A DNA stretch of 64,000 nucleotides, taken from Rhexocercosporidium sp. MPI-PUGE-AT-0058 (Eukaryota > Ascomycota > Leotiomycetes > Helotiales). The notes below the pieces were generated by a model that worked only from the letters and a program-made list of their open reading frames with translations, was not told where the DNA came from and searched no databases. The DNA lies in assembly GCA_020746875.1 (NCBI GenBank), contig JAGTJL010000009.1:1550001-1614000 (forward strand), in the 5' to 3' direction. Each line of letters starts with the position of its first letter. Positions within the stretch are counted from its first letter, which is position 1. Of the stretch, positions 12,481 through 23,281 are shown piece after piece. The position numbers were made by a program, and so were the translations under genes.

Positions 12481-14206
12481 ATGTCCCACTCTCGCCTCCC
12501 CCATCTCATCCTCCTCATCTGTACATTATTCCTCACTCTCGTCTCAGCATGGGATATCAACAGCGCGAATGATCGCCGTGGCTGTCAAGCACGGACGAGA
12601 AATCCCTTGGATGGATGTGATACCAAGAGGACTTTATATGTGGATGGTGCGAGTGACAGCGCGAAGTTCAGGACTGTGCAGTCTGGTAGGTTTTCTTTCT
12701 AGTCTTGGGACTTGCATGAAATGAAGATAGTTCGTCAGCTAGTTGGAGAGAGCTGACCATGGTGTGTAGCTGTGAGAGCCCTGCCGAATAACACTGGTGA
12801 GTTGCATTACTGAAATGCTGGGAAAGAGGAGGGGAAGTCCATTAGTATTGACTCGCCGGAATGATAGATACGTACATAATCCTAATCGCATCCGGAAACT
12901 ACACCGAACAAGTACGCCTCCCCCTCCCCATTCCTTAATTCCTAACTTACCCCCTTCCCCTTCCCAGGTCAACGTAACCCGCCCCGGTCCAACCTACCTC
13001 CTCGGGCAAACCTCCCACCCAACCAACCAATCCTTCAACACAGTGCGCATCATTTGGCGTGCTGTCGCAGTAACAGGTCTAGACAACGCCTTCACCAGCA
13101 CGCTGACCATTGCTCCAACCCTGAACGCTTCGCTCACTGGTAGCGGACCGACGGGTTTCGCTGTTCCGGACGATACGCCATTTGGGTGTACGGATTTTAG
13201 GACGTATAATTTGGATTTGGTCAATGATTTTGCGCCGTATAGTGAGTGTTTTTTCCTTTCTGAATTGTCTCCCTACCCACTGCTCGATTTGGAAAAGTGA
13301 TGGAGCGGTTTCGAGACCAGTTGGCTAATTGATGGACGGAAATATAGCTGCGAACCCATCTCTAGCTTTGAGTATTAGCTATGCCAACGGTGGATTCTAC
13401 TACACCGGCTTCTACAGCTACCAAGATACCGTATTTTCCCCGTCCCCTAACCCATCTTCATCTCCATTCATCCGTCTAACCTCCCTAGGTCTATGTCGGC
13501 AAACTAGGCAACGCCTACATCGCCAAGAGCGAAATTGCGGGCCAGACAGATTTCCTATACGGCTTCGGAACATGCTGGATAACGCATTCAAGCCTCGCGC
13601 TCCGCTCATGCGGCGGTGGCATCACAGCCGTAAGTCATCCGCCCCCACCTGACTCGCTTGACACCCCCAACTCCATTTTCCGTACAGTGTATTGACATGG
13701 CCCACCAATAGTGGAAAGGGACCAACACAACATTCGTCAACAAGTACGGCGTCTACGTCACAGATTCCAACGTCCACGCTGCGAATTCTAGTCTCAGCAT
13801 CGCTGGGAAATGTGCCTTGGGGAGACCGTGGGTATGTTTACCCCCTTCCTCCTATTTGAAATTTAAGCGAGATGCCATTCTATCCTTTCCAATTGGATAA
13901 CAAATCAGAGGGCTGACACTCACACAGAATGCACAACACCGCTCAATATTTGCGCATACGTATCTAGACAGCAGCATCCTCAGCACGGGGTATATCGATT
14001 GGAAGCCAGCGAGGTATAGTAATTGGACGGTGCAGGCTGAGTATAAGAACTACGGGCCGGGGTTCAACGTGACGGGAAGGGCGGTGGCCGAGTTCGATGT
14101 CCAGTTGACGGATGAGCAGTGGAGTGAGTATAGTACTCCGAAGAAGGTGTTTCAGACGAGGGAAGGGACATTTGGGAATACGGCGTGGATTGATTGGGGT
14201 GTCTAG
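12481..14206 (+). CDS. secreted pectin methylesterase (carbohydrate esterase family 8)
   Basis: Eight exons: 12481-12685, 12770-12796, 12868-12911, 12968-13241, 13348-13430, 13489-13629, 13712-13831 and 13928-14206. They encode 390 residues. Residues 1 to about 22 form a signal peptide with core LILLICTLFLTLVSA. Three CE8 signatures appear in order: the GNYTEQ element (GxYxE type, exon 3), the IAGQTDFLYG catalytic block (exon 6) and LGRPWNAQHRS (exon 7 into 8). Several N-glycosylation sequons (NVT, NQS, NAS, NTT) fit an exported protein. Family role: hydrolyses methyl esters of homogalacturonan in plant cell walls, releasing methanol and exposing pectin to pectate-degrading enzymes. Exon 2 is only 27 bases, but phase and motif continuity support it. 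The gene suggests a plant-associated or plant-debris lifestyle. Confidence 0.93.
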
Positions 14207-14334
14207 ATGGGCAGATTGGATTGGTGAAGAGGATGGTGAAGATGTATATGGAAAATTATCAATTTGGACGAATTTCAAAGATGTCGTTTACACAAGTAAC
14301 ATTATAAAATGGGCTCCAATTTCCTAAAGTACAA

Positions 14335-15442
14335 TCATAGCTTGCTGGAGGGGATGATGAGTGCAGACGCCTTGTTCAGAGTCTCCTCCGCCTCACGCTC
14401 GATTCTCTTGACTAATACATCACAGGTTGGAATGTCGTGAATGAGTCCTATGACTTGACCAGCAGTCCAGACCTAAAAGAAGAGTTAATTTCAATATGTA
14501 ACAGGGAGGATGTGGGAACACTTACACCATAGTCAGGGTCGCCATTGATGAAGACCTCCCTTCCTCGCTTCCCACTGACATAAGGAGCAACCTCCTCGAA
14601 CTTGCCAGTAGTACTCTCTCGTTCAATCTTCGTGGCTGCCTCTGTAACCTTGTTCTTATACAACCGGCTAGTGTTCTTCCACCTCCTCAAAACAAGCTCC
14701 GTATCCGTCTCTTGCGCCTTAACAATCTCCTCCTTGATCTTCAGATGAATCGGCGCCTCGACTGTGCACATAAATCTAGTTCCCATATTGATCCCCTCAG
14801 CTCCCAAGCTCAACGCAGCAGCAAGACCCTGTCCGTCTGCGAACCCTCCAGACGCAATGAACGGTACCTCGAGTGATTGTCTCGCGCGACTCAGCAGAAT
14901 GAAGTTCGTAATATCAGTCTCGCCCACATGGCCAGCGCACTCAAAACCGTCGATGCTCAAGAAATCAACACCGAGCTTGATCGCGCTCTGCGCATGTCTG
15001 ATCGTTGTGCATTTGTGAAGGATGATGGTCCCGACGGCCTTCAGCATCTTGATGACTGGGCCAGGCGAGTTTCCAGCCGTCTCGACGACCTTTATGCCCT
15101 CGTCGATGGCTACTTGTGCGTATGCGCCGTAGTCTGGGGCGTTCATCGAGGGGAGGAGAGTAATGTTCACGCCGAAGGGCTTGTCGGTCATGGTCTTGCA
15201 TTTACGGATCTCTTTGCGTAGGTCCTCAGGCGTGGGTTGGGTGAGGGCTGTGAGTATACCGAGACCGCCGGCGTTGGAGACGGCAGATGCCAGTTCAGCG
15301 TATCCCACCCATTGCATGCCTCCCTGTACAATGGGGACTATGTATATTGTCAGTACAGTTCGTTCTGCTTGTCAGGATTCGGGAACAAGCTCGGCTTACC
15401 CTTGATTCCCAGGGCGCGGGTGAGCTTGGTGTTAAAAGGCAT
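14335..15442 (-). CDS. nitronate monooxygenase (2-nitropropane dioxygenase family)
   Basis: Exons 15400-15442, 14526-15337 and 14335-14472 (introns of 62 and 53 bases) encode 330 residues. The TIM-barrel FMN enzyme signatures are clear: VPIVQGGMQWVG at the N-terminus, DGFECAGHVGE (FMN/active-site His loop), and the phosphate-binding IASGGFADGQG plus LGAEGINMGTRF. The C-terminus has the usual WTAGQVIGLIHDI. Known reaction: FMN-dependent oxidative denitrification of alkyl nitronates such as propionate-3-nitronate, a plant and fungal toxin, to aldehydes plus nitrite or nitrate. The protein is cytosolic or peroxisomal; its last residues are SSKL. SKL is a canonical PTS1, so peroxisomal import is plausible. 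It is convergent with the pectin methylesterase, with the stop codons 129 bases apart. Confidence 0.93.
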
Positions 15443-18324
15443 GGTGGATGATGTTCTTGTTCTTCTAATTCGAGAAAGAATGTACTGCTGATATTAATGC
15501 AGAGAAAGAAAAGGAGATCTATTGTATCTTGCTGGTGTTCATCTAGGCTGAAGGAGTAGAATAGAATAGAGTTTCCTGATGTTGATTTTGGTTTTGGCAG
15601 GTGATTAGCTCTCCCCACGTTCTGGGGAGCCGAGGCCGTCGGTAGACGGCTCAGACAGCTGTTAGTAATCATTGGAGAAGCACTATCACAAGCTAATGAA
15701 GGAAAGTCACCCCAAAAGACGTTGAAGTTTCTTTCATAGGATGGGATGTGCGAAAGGTGCGATTCGGAGGTATAGAATAATCATTAGAGGAGCCTTGAGG
15801 ACGCTCGCTGCTGAGACTCTGGAGACTCTCTTTGCCTGTGGTCTGACAGGTGGTGGTGGGAAAAATCAAGGTGCAAGTGGTATCTTCTGATATCGTTGTA
15901 AATCAACTCACCGGACAAGTCCAATTGCATGTCGTCAATTTCCTGGTCCAAGATGTCCGGGGACTCAACTGGGACGTACCTGTATGAGCTCGTGCCTTCT
16001 TGCCTCACTCGACAATCTACTCTCTACGTATTCGAAGTCATCTCTCTCCCCTTTCCCAAGTCTCCTCAAGTGCAACGCAACACCAGAGAACACATCCACA
16101 TCCACATCTACATCCACAACCTCAACCACAACCTCACTTACCACAGAAACCGCCGCTGGGAACGGCCCCTGACGGATGACGACTACCCATCGACATCTCG
16201 CATATGCAGCTCGTTAGAACTACGGGCTCAACTCCGGCCAGCTCGATAGATGCTCTATTGACACGGCGAGAGAGGCGAGGTATATCATCTCGTGTCGTAG
16301 CACCACCGCATCCTCTGCACTGTACTGTCCTGGCCTTGGGCTTCTGGGCTGGGCAGCAATGCTGAACGATGCGATGCGTTGGTCAAGCAGGCAAGGCTGT
16401 AGTGCAGCACGGCCGAGAGAACAAGGCTGTATAAAGATATACTTGGCCCGCTCTGGACTCGCCACGCAAACAATTCTCCTAGTTATCCTCGCCCTCCCTG
16501 CTCGTTTCTTGAGGCAATCGACACTCCAGAAGTTGTGAACCACTGCCACAACTTCCAACCTCCAACGCCCCCCTCATACATACCAGCGCTCTTGATACTC
16601 CATGCTCGAGACTTACCCCTCGTACGACATGAATGGCTTGGCCATGACTTCATTGTCTTCTCCCTTTTCTCTCACCAGAAGCCAGCAGCCGGCACCACCA
16701 ACAACACACAAGAGGAGGATTCGACCCACTACTCCATATGCAATGCAAACGGCAACGAGGAGTCCTGCACGCTTAGATATATCATACCACCATCCACCCC
16801 CATTCATCCAACGAAGCTCTGACGGGAACGGCAATACACCCACGTACCCACGTCTGCAGGAATGGCCTTACCTAGGTAGGAGCTCAATCAGGTCCTGCAC
16901 CATAATTTCTTCTTCAACGCCCCAGGCCCTCTGCGTACCAACCTGTCGGGTTACCCGGTTCCGTGTAGATTGGGCGGGCGGTGAAGCTATCCTCTACTCA
17001 ATGGTCACGATGGCTGCGACCGACCCAAAGCAAGTCATTATTTGGAGATGCGACGCTGATCAGGAGTCATCGCGGCGAGGAAATGCAACTGGCAGGGCTG
17101 ATACTTCAAAACTCCGGTAAGTACCCTCACCGTGCACGGGACCAGAGATCTCTCCGCATCCGACCCTCGAATCAAGGAGCTTCCAGGAACGTTACGCAAA
17201 GTTCGTCGTATCAAGCTCATGTAGCCACCCGTTCCTGCAGTGCTGCTCGATCGAGTTCTACCTTTCGGGCACGACAGTAGTCGGGGAATACCAGATTAAG
17301 GATTGGTAAACAGCTCTATTCCAGGTCTGCAATCGAAGGCCCAGGCGATACCTCTCTCGATTTTGTCCAACAGGCAGATCTTGCGACCTGGCCCAGGCCG
17401 GATATGGACTGATCATGTATGGTTTGGTCTTCATTTCCACACGGGAGCTGTTTGAGAGGCTCTGAAGGGCACCCGCATTTTTATTTTTATTTCTCGAGCA
17501 AAAGCAAACCCAAATTTAGCCCTTGCCAAAGAGCGAGAAAAGTTTTCTGGGTCTTGCTCGCCCTGAAATCCGAGCTACCTTCGCAACACAGTACCCTTCG
17601 AGGACAAAAGTATTGGTACTCTGCGTCTACCTGCAGCTGCCATGCTGTTCATAAATCTTAATTGGGCTCTCGATATGAGATCAGACAGTCGCTTCCCCCA
17701 AGTCGGCTCTTCCCCTCCAAAGCCCCTCCAATCCACCCCTCTTCACTCCTTGTCTTCTTTCTGCTCACGCATCTCCCTGCCATACCCAACTCCCATCGAC
17801 CCTGTTTTGCTTATGCCCCATAATGATGCCCGTCGTGCTGCAGCAAGCTGGAATAGAATGTAGCGCTGGCCCTGCATTTCCACTAAGATGTTTTCGTGTT
17901 AAGCCCATATTTGCTTTTAGAGCTGTACCGGTGTCATTTGGCATGGTCGTACATGAGTGCGTTATCCCACCGATGGAGACAGCACATACGGCCCTATGTT
18001 CTTTCGGCTGATCGACGTTGCTTCTTGGGAATACGTTCTTTATCAGTTCAGATGCATTATGCCGAAACATACTTGAGCCTAGTTGCCGTGTTGTGCAAAC
18101 GCAGATTTGCCTCATCCTCTCTGCCACCTCACCTGCTACACACCAACTTCAATCCTGAGGATTGCCTTCTGGGAATTCTAAGCACCTATAAGAACTCCAT
18201 CGAGCCATCGTTTTCTGCAAAGCATAACGCCATATCCGCAATCCACTGTTTCGGCTCCACATCCCCAGCTATACATACATATACTTGCACATCGCATACG
18301 TCAACTTAGAACAAGATCTCCCAA
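15443..18324. other. 2.9 kb without a recognisable gene
   Basis: Only short overlapping frames are present on both strands. None has domain resemblance, a signal peptide or a consistent intron pattern. The left end should carry the nitronate monooxygenase promoter and the right end the promoter of the small dsRBD gene. Confidence 0.5.
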
Positions 18325-18719
18325 ATGTCTTACTCAAGCTATACCTCCAACGCTGCGACTTGGCAAGAGAGACTCGAAGGTAATGCAATTGATTCCCAAG
18401 CCAATTGGCATGACTGACCCGAAATAGAAAAGTGCCGTGAGGCCAACTACCATCCTCCAGTTTTCCAAATCATGTCCGATAGACGAGGTAAGCTCCCGAA
18501 ACATCCAAACAGCTCTGAAGTACCCAATTGACTTTCTCTACAGGAGGGCGAACTGCTTGGTCCAGCACAGTTACCGTGCAAGGCCAAAATATCCCGGCCC
18601 GGTTCTGGTACGACGGAGATCATGTCAACAATGCGAAGGAGGATGCCGCAGAGGTAGCTTTGAAGCACATTAGCACCTCTAACCCAAGCTCCCCTACCCA
18701 GAGCCGATCTGGATGGTGA
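18325..18719 (+). CDS. small stand-alone double-stranded-RNA-binding-domain protein
   Basis: Exons 18325-18379, 18428-18487 and 18544-18719 (introns of 48 and 56 bases) encode only 96 residues. Residues about 14-83 read as one dsRBD fold. It has an alpha-1 helix WQERLEEKCRE, then PPVFQIMSD, a TAWSSTVTVQG beta strand pair, ARFWYDG, and the terminal helix AKEDAAEVALKHI. That helix begins with the A-K-x-x-A-A pattern that contacts the RNA major groove. There is nothing else in the protein but a Ser-rich tail. Family role: dsRNA or structured RNA binding; a partner or regulator function is likely since no catalytic domain is present. Both introns split Gly or Glu codons and are needed to join the fold, which makes the model strong despite its size. 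I know of no assigned function. Confidence 0.8.
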
Positions 18720-19384
18720 AGATGCCATCGAAGCAACGAACACTCTTGCAAACTTTCTCGAACAGGCCTGTAGGATATGAGAGTTTTAAACGGTCTTCAA
18801 TGGGATAGGATAGCATGGGCAGGCGCAATACAAGGGCTTTTGGCGTCGGGTATCGTTATGGACAACAGGACTGGCGAGGACGATGGAGTTGACAGAGTTA
18901 CTGGCTTTGGAATTTTGTCAGGTTTTTATTTCTTGGGCAAGGGGGACAAAAATGTTAGACTTGGATTGGACTTCTCTCTTCATTCATCCAGCTTCAAAAT
19001 TCCGAGTAGATATTATTACTAAATCGGTTTGTTATTGCTTCTTGTCAGGGTCCAATCGAGTTTCTTCGGTCCGTCTCATATTGGTGCTGAATGCGAACTA
19101 AGTCGGCGAGGTAAGGGGGAGATGTTGATGGAAAGAAGAAACTGACGAACGCCGGAGGTATTCGAGGTCATAACCCTAGCATCCCGATTCCGTCTAGTTT
19201 AAGAACGATAACGATGTACCTGAAGGAAACGCGGGCTTGTTTCCTGGTGCGCCTCCCAGATTCGACTATCAGACTAAACCGAGTGCCTCACAATATAAGG
19301 CATCAACATAATTAGCAGCCAAATTTCGAATCAGCACCCGCACTCCCAGACTGACGAGCAAGACGTCAGTACAACACCATCGCC
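18720..19384. other. intergenic, nothing recognised
   Basis: Contains the 3' flank of the dsRBD gene and the promoter of the mitochondrial ribosomal protein gene. No supported coding sequence. Confidence 0.5.
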
Positions 19385-20566
19385 ATGCCTCCACGATTGA
19401 ATCTATACGGCGCAAGCCGGTCGCTTGCTATCCGGTCACGACCATCAATTGCTTCATATCGACCACGAATCTCCCCCGTCGTCTCGAGGAGAGCGTTCGC
19501 CGATGAGAAGACCCCTCGCGGCCCCAATGAAGGACAAGTAGGACATGTGAGCGAGGAGGCTGGAGATATGAGCAAGGTCAAAGGGGAAACTGGGCCAGAT
19601 TTGGGACAGGGGACACCTGTGCAAGAGGTACGACATCAATTGTTCATTTTTGGAACAGCTTCGATGACATCACCCCCTTTGCGAGGGTGTCGACTGAATC
19701 ACTTCACAGATCCTCGAGCGTGACGAAAAGAGCAGAGAGAAGGCCCCCGAAATCGTTAAGGAGGAAATGGAAAAGTCCAAATCCCAAGCCGACGCCGCAG
19801 ACACAACATCCTTTGCCAATCTCCTAGCTCTAGGTCAATTGCAGAATATATCGACAGGAGGACATGCCACCGATCCCGTCAACATAGGACATAAATTCGG
19901 ACTACCAGATCTGCCACTGCCTTCAGATGGGAACCTCAAGTACAGATACGATCCTGTGGTCGCGCAGGTCACGACGCTTCTCATGAGACATGGCAAATTG
20001 AGCGTTGCCCAGAGGGTAGGGCCGTCAGTTTCTCTATTTCATTCTGCGGTTACTTGCTGCGCAGAATGCCCTTGAATTTTCTTTGAGTGCAATATGCTAA
20101 TCTCTGTTCCGAGGAGTAGAATATGTCCTTCATCCTAAACCAGCTCCGAACCGCCCCTCCCCCGACCACGAATCCAGCTCGTCCTCTCCTCCCAGGCGCA
20201 CCTCCTCCTAACCACCTCCCGCTGAACCCCGTTGGCTACCTCACCGCTGCTATTGACTCCGTTGCTCCTCTCCTTCGAATCCGCTCCTTGAAAGGCGCTG
20301 CTGGTGGAGGAGCCGCTCTGCAGATCCCCGTTCCCCTCGGTTTGAGACAACGGAGACGGCAAGCCGTGCAGTGGATATTAGACGCCGCCAGCAAGAAGAA
20401 GTCCCGAGGCAGCGGAAAGGGACAATTCGCACAACGGTTCGCGGACGAGATCATCAGCGTGGTGGAAGGGAAGAGTTCAGCTTGGGAGAAGCGGTCGTTG
20501 GTTCACAAGACGGGGACGTCCGCACGAGCAAACCTGATGAAAAAGACTTACAGAAGGAGGATGTAG
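19385..20566 (+). CDS. RSM7: mitochondrial small ribosomal subunit protein uS7m
   Basis: Exons 19385-19627, 19710-20015 and 20120-20566 (introns of 82 and 104 bases) encode 331 residues. The N-terminus is basic and Arg/Ser-rich with no early acids (first 35 residues), a mitochondrial presequence pattern. After a charged, low-complexity linker, the ribosomal S7 domain occupies about residues 160-331. It contains RHGKLSVAQRNMSFIL, LRIRSLKGAAGG, PVPLGLRQRRRQAVQWIL and the hallmark C-terminal RSLVHKTGTSARANL. Role: binds 15S rRNA in the head of the mitoribosomal small subunit near the E site and nucleates 3' domain assembly. The symbol follows the yeast orthologue. Confidence 0.93.
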
Positions 20567-23281
20567 GGTGGGTCATACACGACCTATATCTGTATGTTTG
20601 GGATGTATCATATTGTATTTTGACAAAAAGGAAACGGGAAGGCAGGCAATAAAAAAAATGCAAGTGCCAATGATACAGTGGCTGGCTTTGAGAATGGTTT
20701 GAAGATTGGCGGTGTGATAATTGACAGTACCTACCTTGACGCCTCTATTCCCAGCAGCAGGAACATCAACACAGCACACCAAGACCCAGGGTCGTATTCC
20801 AGATGATCTGATACTGATAGCATGTGCAATTGGCGGAAGATAGGGACGATGCACCGCTGCTCGATGCACAGAATCATGTCGTCGTGCAGGCACGTGTAAA
20901 CTGTATTGGAGATCCCTCGAGCGCCTCTTGCAGCAGCGGATGCAGCAGTGAGGCGGTAAGTGCTGCAACTGCAGGTTCGCTTGCGGCCATACCATGTTCC
21001 TTCTATCACGTATCAAGTCAACGACATTGTCTGTTTTTGAGTTTTTCGTTTCTGCTTGAATTGTTCGGTGGGTTCAGTAAGGTGGTTTTTTGCCAAGAGA
21101 TAGATGCTGCTGTACTGGGACCAGGTCTAGATGTCTTTTGTCTCTTGTCATGTACGGGACCTAGTCATGTCATGTACGGTACTGTACGGCACTCTTCCGA
21201 GTTATCCTAGGCCTCTTGGAAGGTGTGTGTATCCACATGTGAAAAAAGGCCACCAGTACAGTCCGTCCGTCCATCCAGCCAGTATACAGTCAGTAGTTAG
21301 TAGGAAGAAGATGCAGATGGCTACTTTACCCCACACATAAACCACAAAGCAATACCCACTTCGCTCTTCCTACGGCCCATATAAGTTTCAGCTGGGCGAG
21401 GTCTAGGCCAAGCTCGCGGACGCAAGCTTGGAAGGGAAGACGAGATGGGGTTGGCAAGGTAAGCCTCCGGTATGCTGTAAGATGGGGCCGGTACAGGGAG
21501 ATACGAGTAGGTATTTGGTTGGAGAGTAAGAAGAGAGATAAGAAAGCAACACTTGGCAGTTATGCACATTGCCGCGCCCGGCTTTGCTCTTGATGCCAAG
21601 GGAGGCAGCATGAGGTATGTTTCCTTGGAGGAGGAGCTTTGCGAGACGGGAGATGCAGATTGGGGGGGTGTGGTGCAGAACGGCAGTCATGTTATCTTAG
21701 TTTCATCCAGAATGGCAGGCTTGCTTTTCATGTGGATGTCTGATTTTGACTTTGACTTTGACTTTGATTTCGAATATTGTTGGGAATAGATGCTGTTGAG
21801 ACGAACAGCTCGTCGGATGTTATCTGCGTCGCACTGCTTCTGCAGTGAAGTGAGTGCCCATGACTGCTCTCGGTACCGTCTCGCCTTTGGACGACAAGAC
21901 GGAACAGCAGCAACAACTTTGTGGGGTCGGAGAGGGGCATTCCTTGGCAGCAGAGGGGTGTTGGATAGCTTCACGATAATGGAACATGCATACTGGCTTC
22001 TAGTTGGGCCTGTCAGTGTCAGCCAAGAGCGATATGTCGATCTGTTGATGATCGGGCGGTAAGTCTAAACGGAGTGGAATAAGGAGCAAACTCGAGGAAG
22101 TGGAAGTGGAAGCAGAATGTGTCTGTTAAGTCTGTCTATCAAGGGAAGCCGGGCCCAGTCACTTGCTTCATTACTGTGCACCTGCAGGCCGGCTGGCTTG
22201 GAATAATGAATGGGCTTGGATTTAGAGTTTCTTCAGAAGGATTGACATCAAAACAGCCCATGCCCTGCTGCTTGGTTGCTTTGGCTCGGAGCGGCGCCTC
22301 TCCAAAGAAGGGTCCTACTGTTGTCATTGTTGCTGTGATTATTCGTGATTACGCACACCAACTCTCCATCTCTTGTCATGATTCCTCTTCCATCCCATTC
22401 CGTCGCATCGCATCGATCCCATCCCATCCCATCCCTTCCCTCCTCCACCACTATCCCTATCCCGACCAACCCAACCGCCAACCGCCAACGCCAACCCACT
22501 TGCTCGGCTTGGGCCGCCTCTCCCCCGCCTCAAGAACAGCGCTAAAAGGCCGAGCATCAAGCATAAGGAGCGATCACCTCCGGTTTAATAAATCCATCCA
22601 TCTTCCATCAACCTCCTCGCCCGCCCGCCCTCGTGCTGTGTCTTTGTCTTGTGAAAAACCTCAACCCACACTCCCCCCTCCTTTCCACCTCCACAATACC
22701 ATCATCGCCTGCCCAGAACAAAGAAGCAACTCACTCACGTCAGCCTAGCACGCACTATCTCAGCCGCCACATACCTACCACTAGCAGCCATCTAGAACTT
22801 CGACTGCTACAAAGCACAAGCGCGGGCAAACGAACCATCTCTGTGCCTCCTTCTACCACCTCGCATTTTCGCTGTCGCACAGAACTCTTCCCCCGACCAG
22901 GAAATATACTTCATTTGCCCATCGTCTACTCTCCCTTAGGCCATTTCAACGCTACCCCTTTAAGGATCCTGCGCCCCAGTTACACCACACTCCCACAGGC
23001 AACAGCACGGCTGTAGCAATGACCTGAGCGCAACCCGAAAACTCTGGATCCCCTTTACCACAATGCAGTATCTCGAATTCGTCTCCCCGAAACCACGAAA
23101 GTTCATAAATCGATAACCTTTACACCGACGGCACCGCACTGTGTAGTGCTCCTGCCTTAATCGACCAATATCCTCGAACATTCTTTCCTTCAAGGAGAGT
23201 CAACACTTGACTGAACTGTCGCCCAACCCCCCTCCAGCGAACCATCCCGGCGCAAATATATTCTCCGCGACTTTCGCAACA
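20567..23281. other. 2.7 kb intergenic; pyrimidine-rich leader of the stress-protein gene on the right
   Basis: No gene is supported. A (TTTGAC) hexamer repeat lies at about 21740-21766. From about 22360 to 22780 the plus strand is strongly C/T-rich (repeated CCCATCC and CCTCC blocks), a common feature of promoter and transcription-start regions of well-expressed filamentous fungal genes. It probably marks the start region of the downstream USP gene, implying a 5' leader of several hundred bases. Confidence 0.5.
22360..22780 (+). promoter_or_regulatory. CT-rich promoter/transcription-start tract of USP gene
   Basis: This is a long pyrimidine-rich block on the coding strand, about 0.5-0.9 kb ahead of the ATG. 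In filamentous fungi such tracts commonly sit at or just before transcription start sites. The assignment is by composition and position only. Confidence 0.35.

Noticed and set aside
9290..15442. A secondary-metabolite biosynthetic cluster around the MFS transporter
   Set aside because: No polyketide synthase, NRPS, terpene cyclase, P450 or cluster regulator is present in the surrounding sequence.
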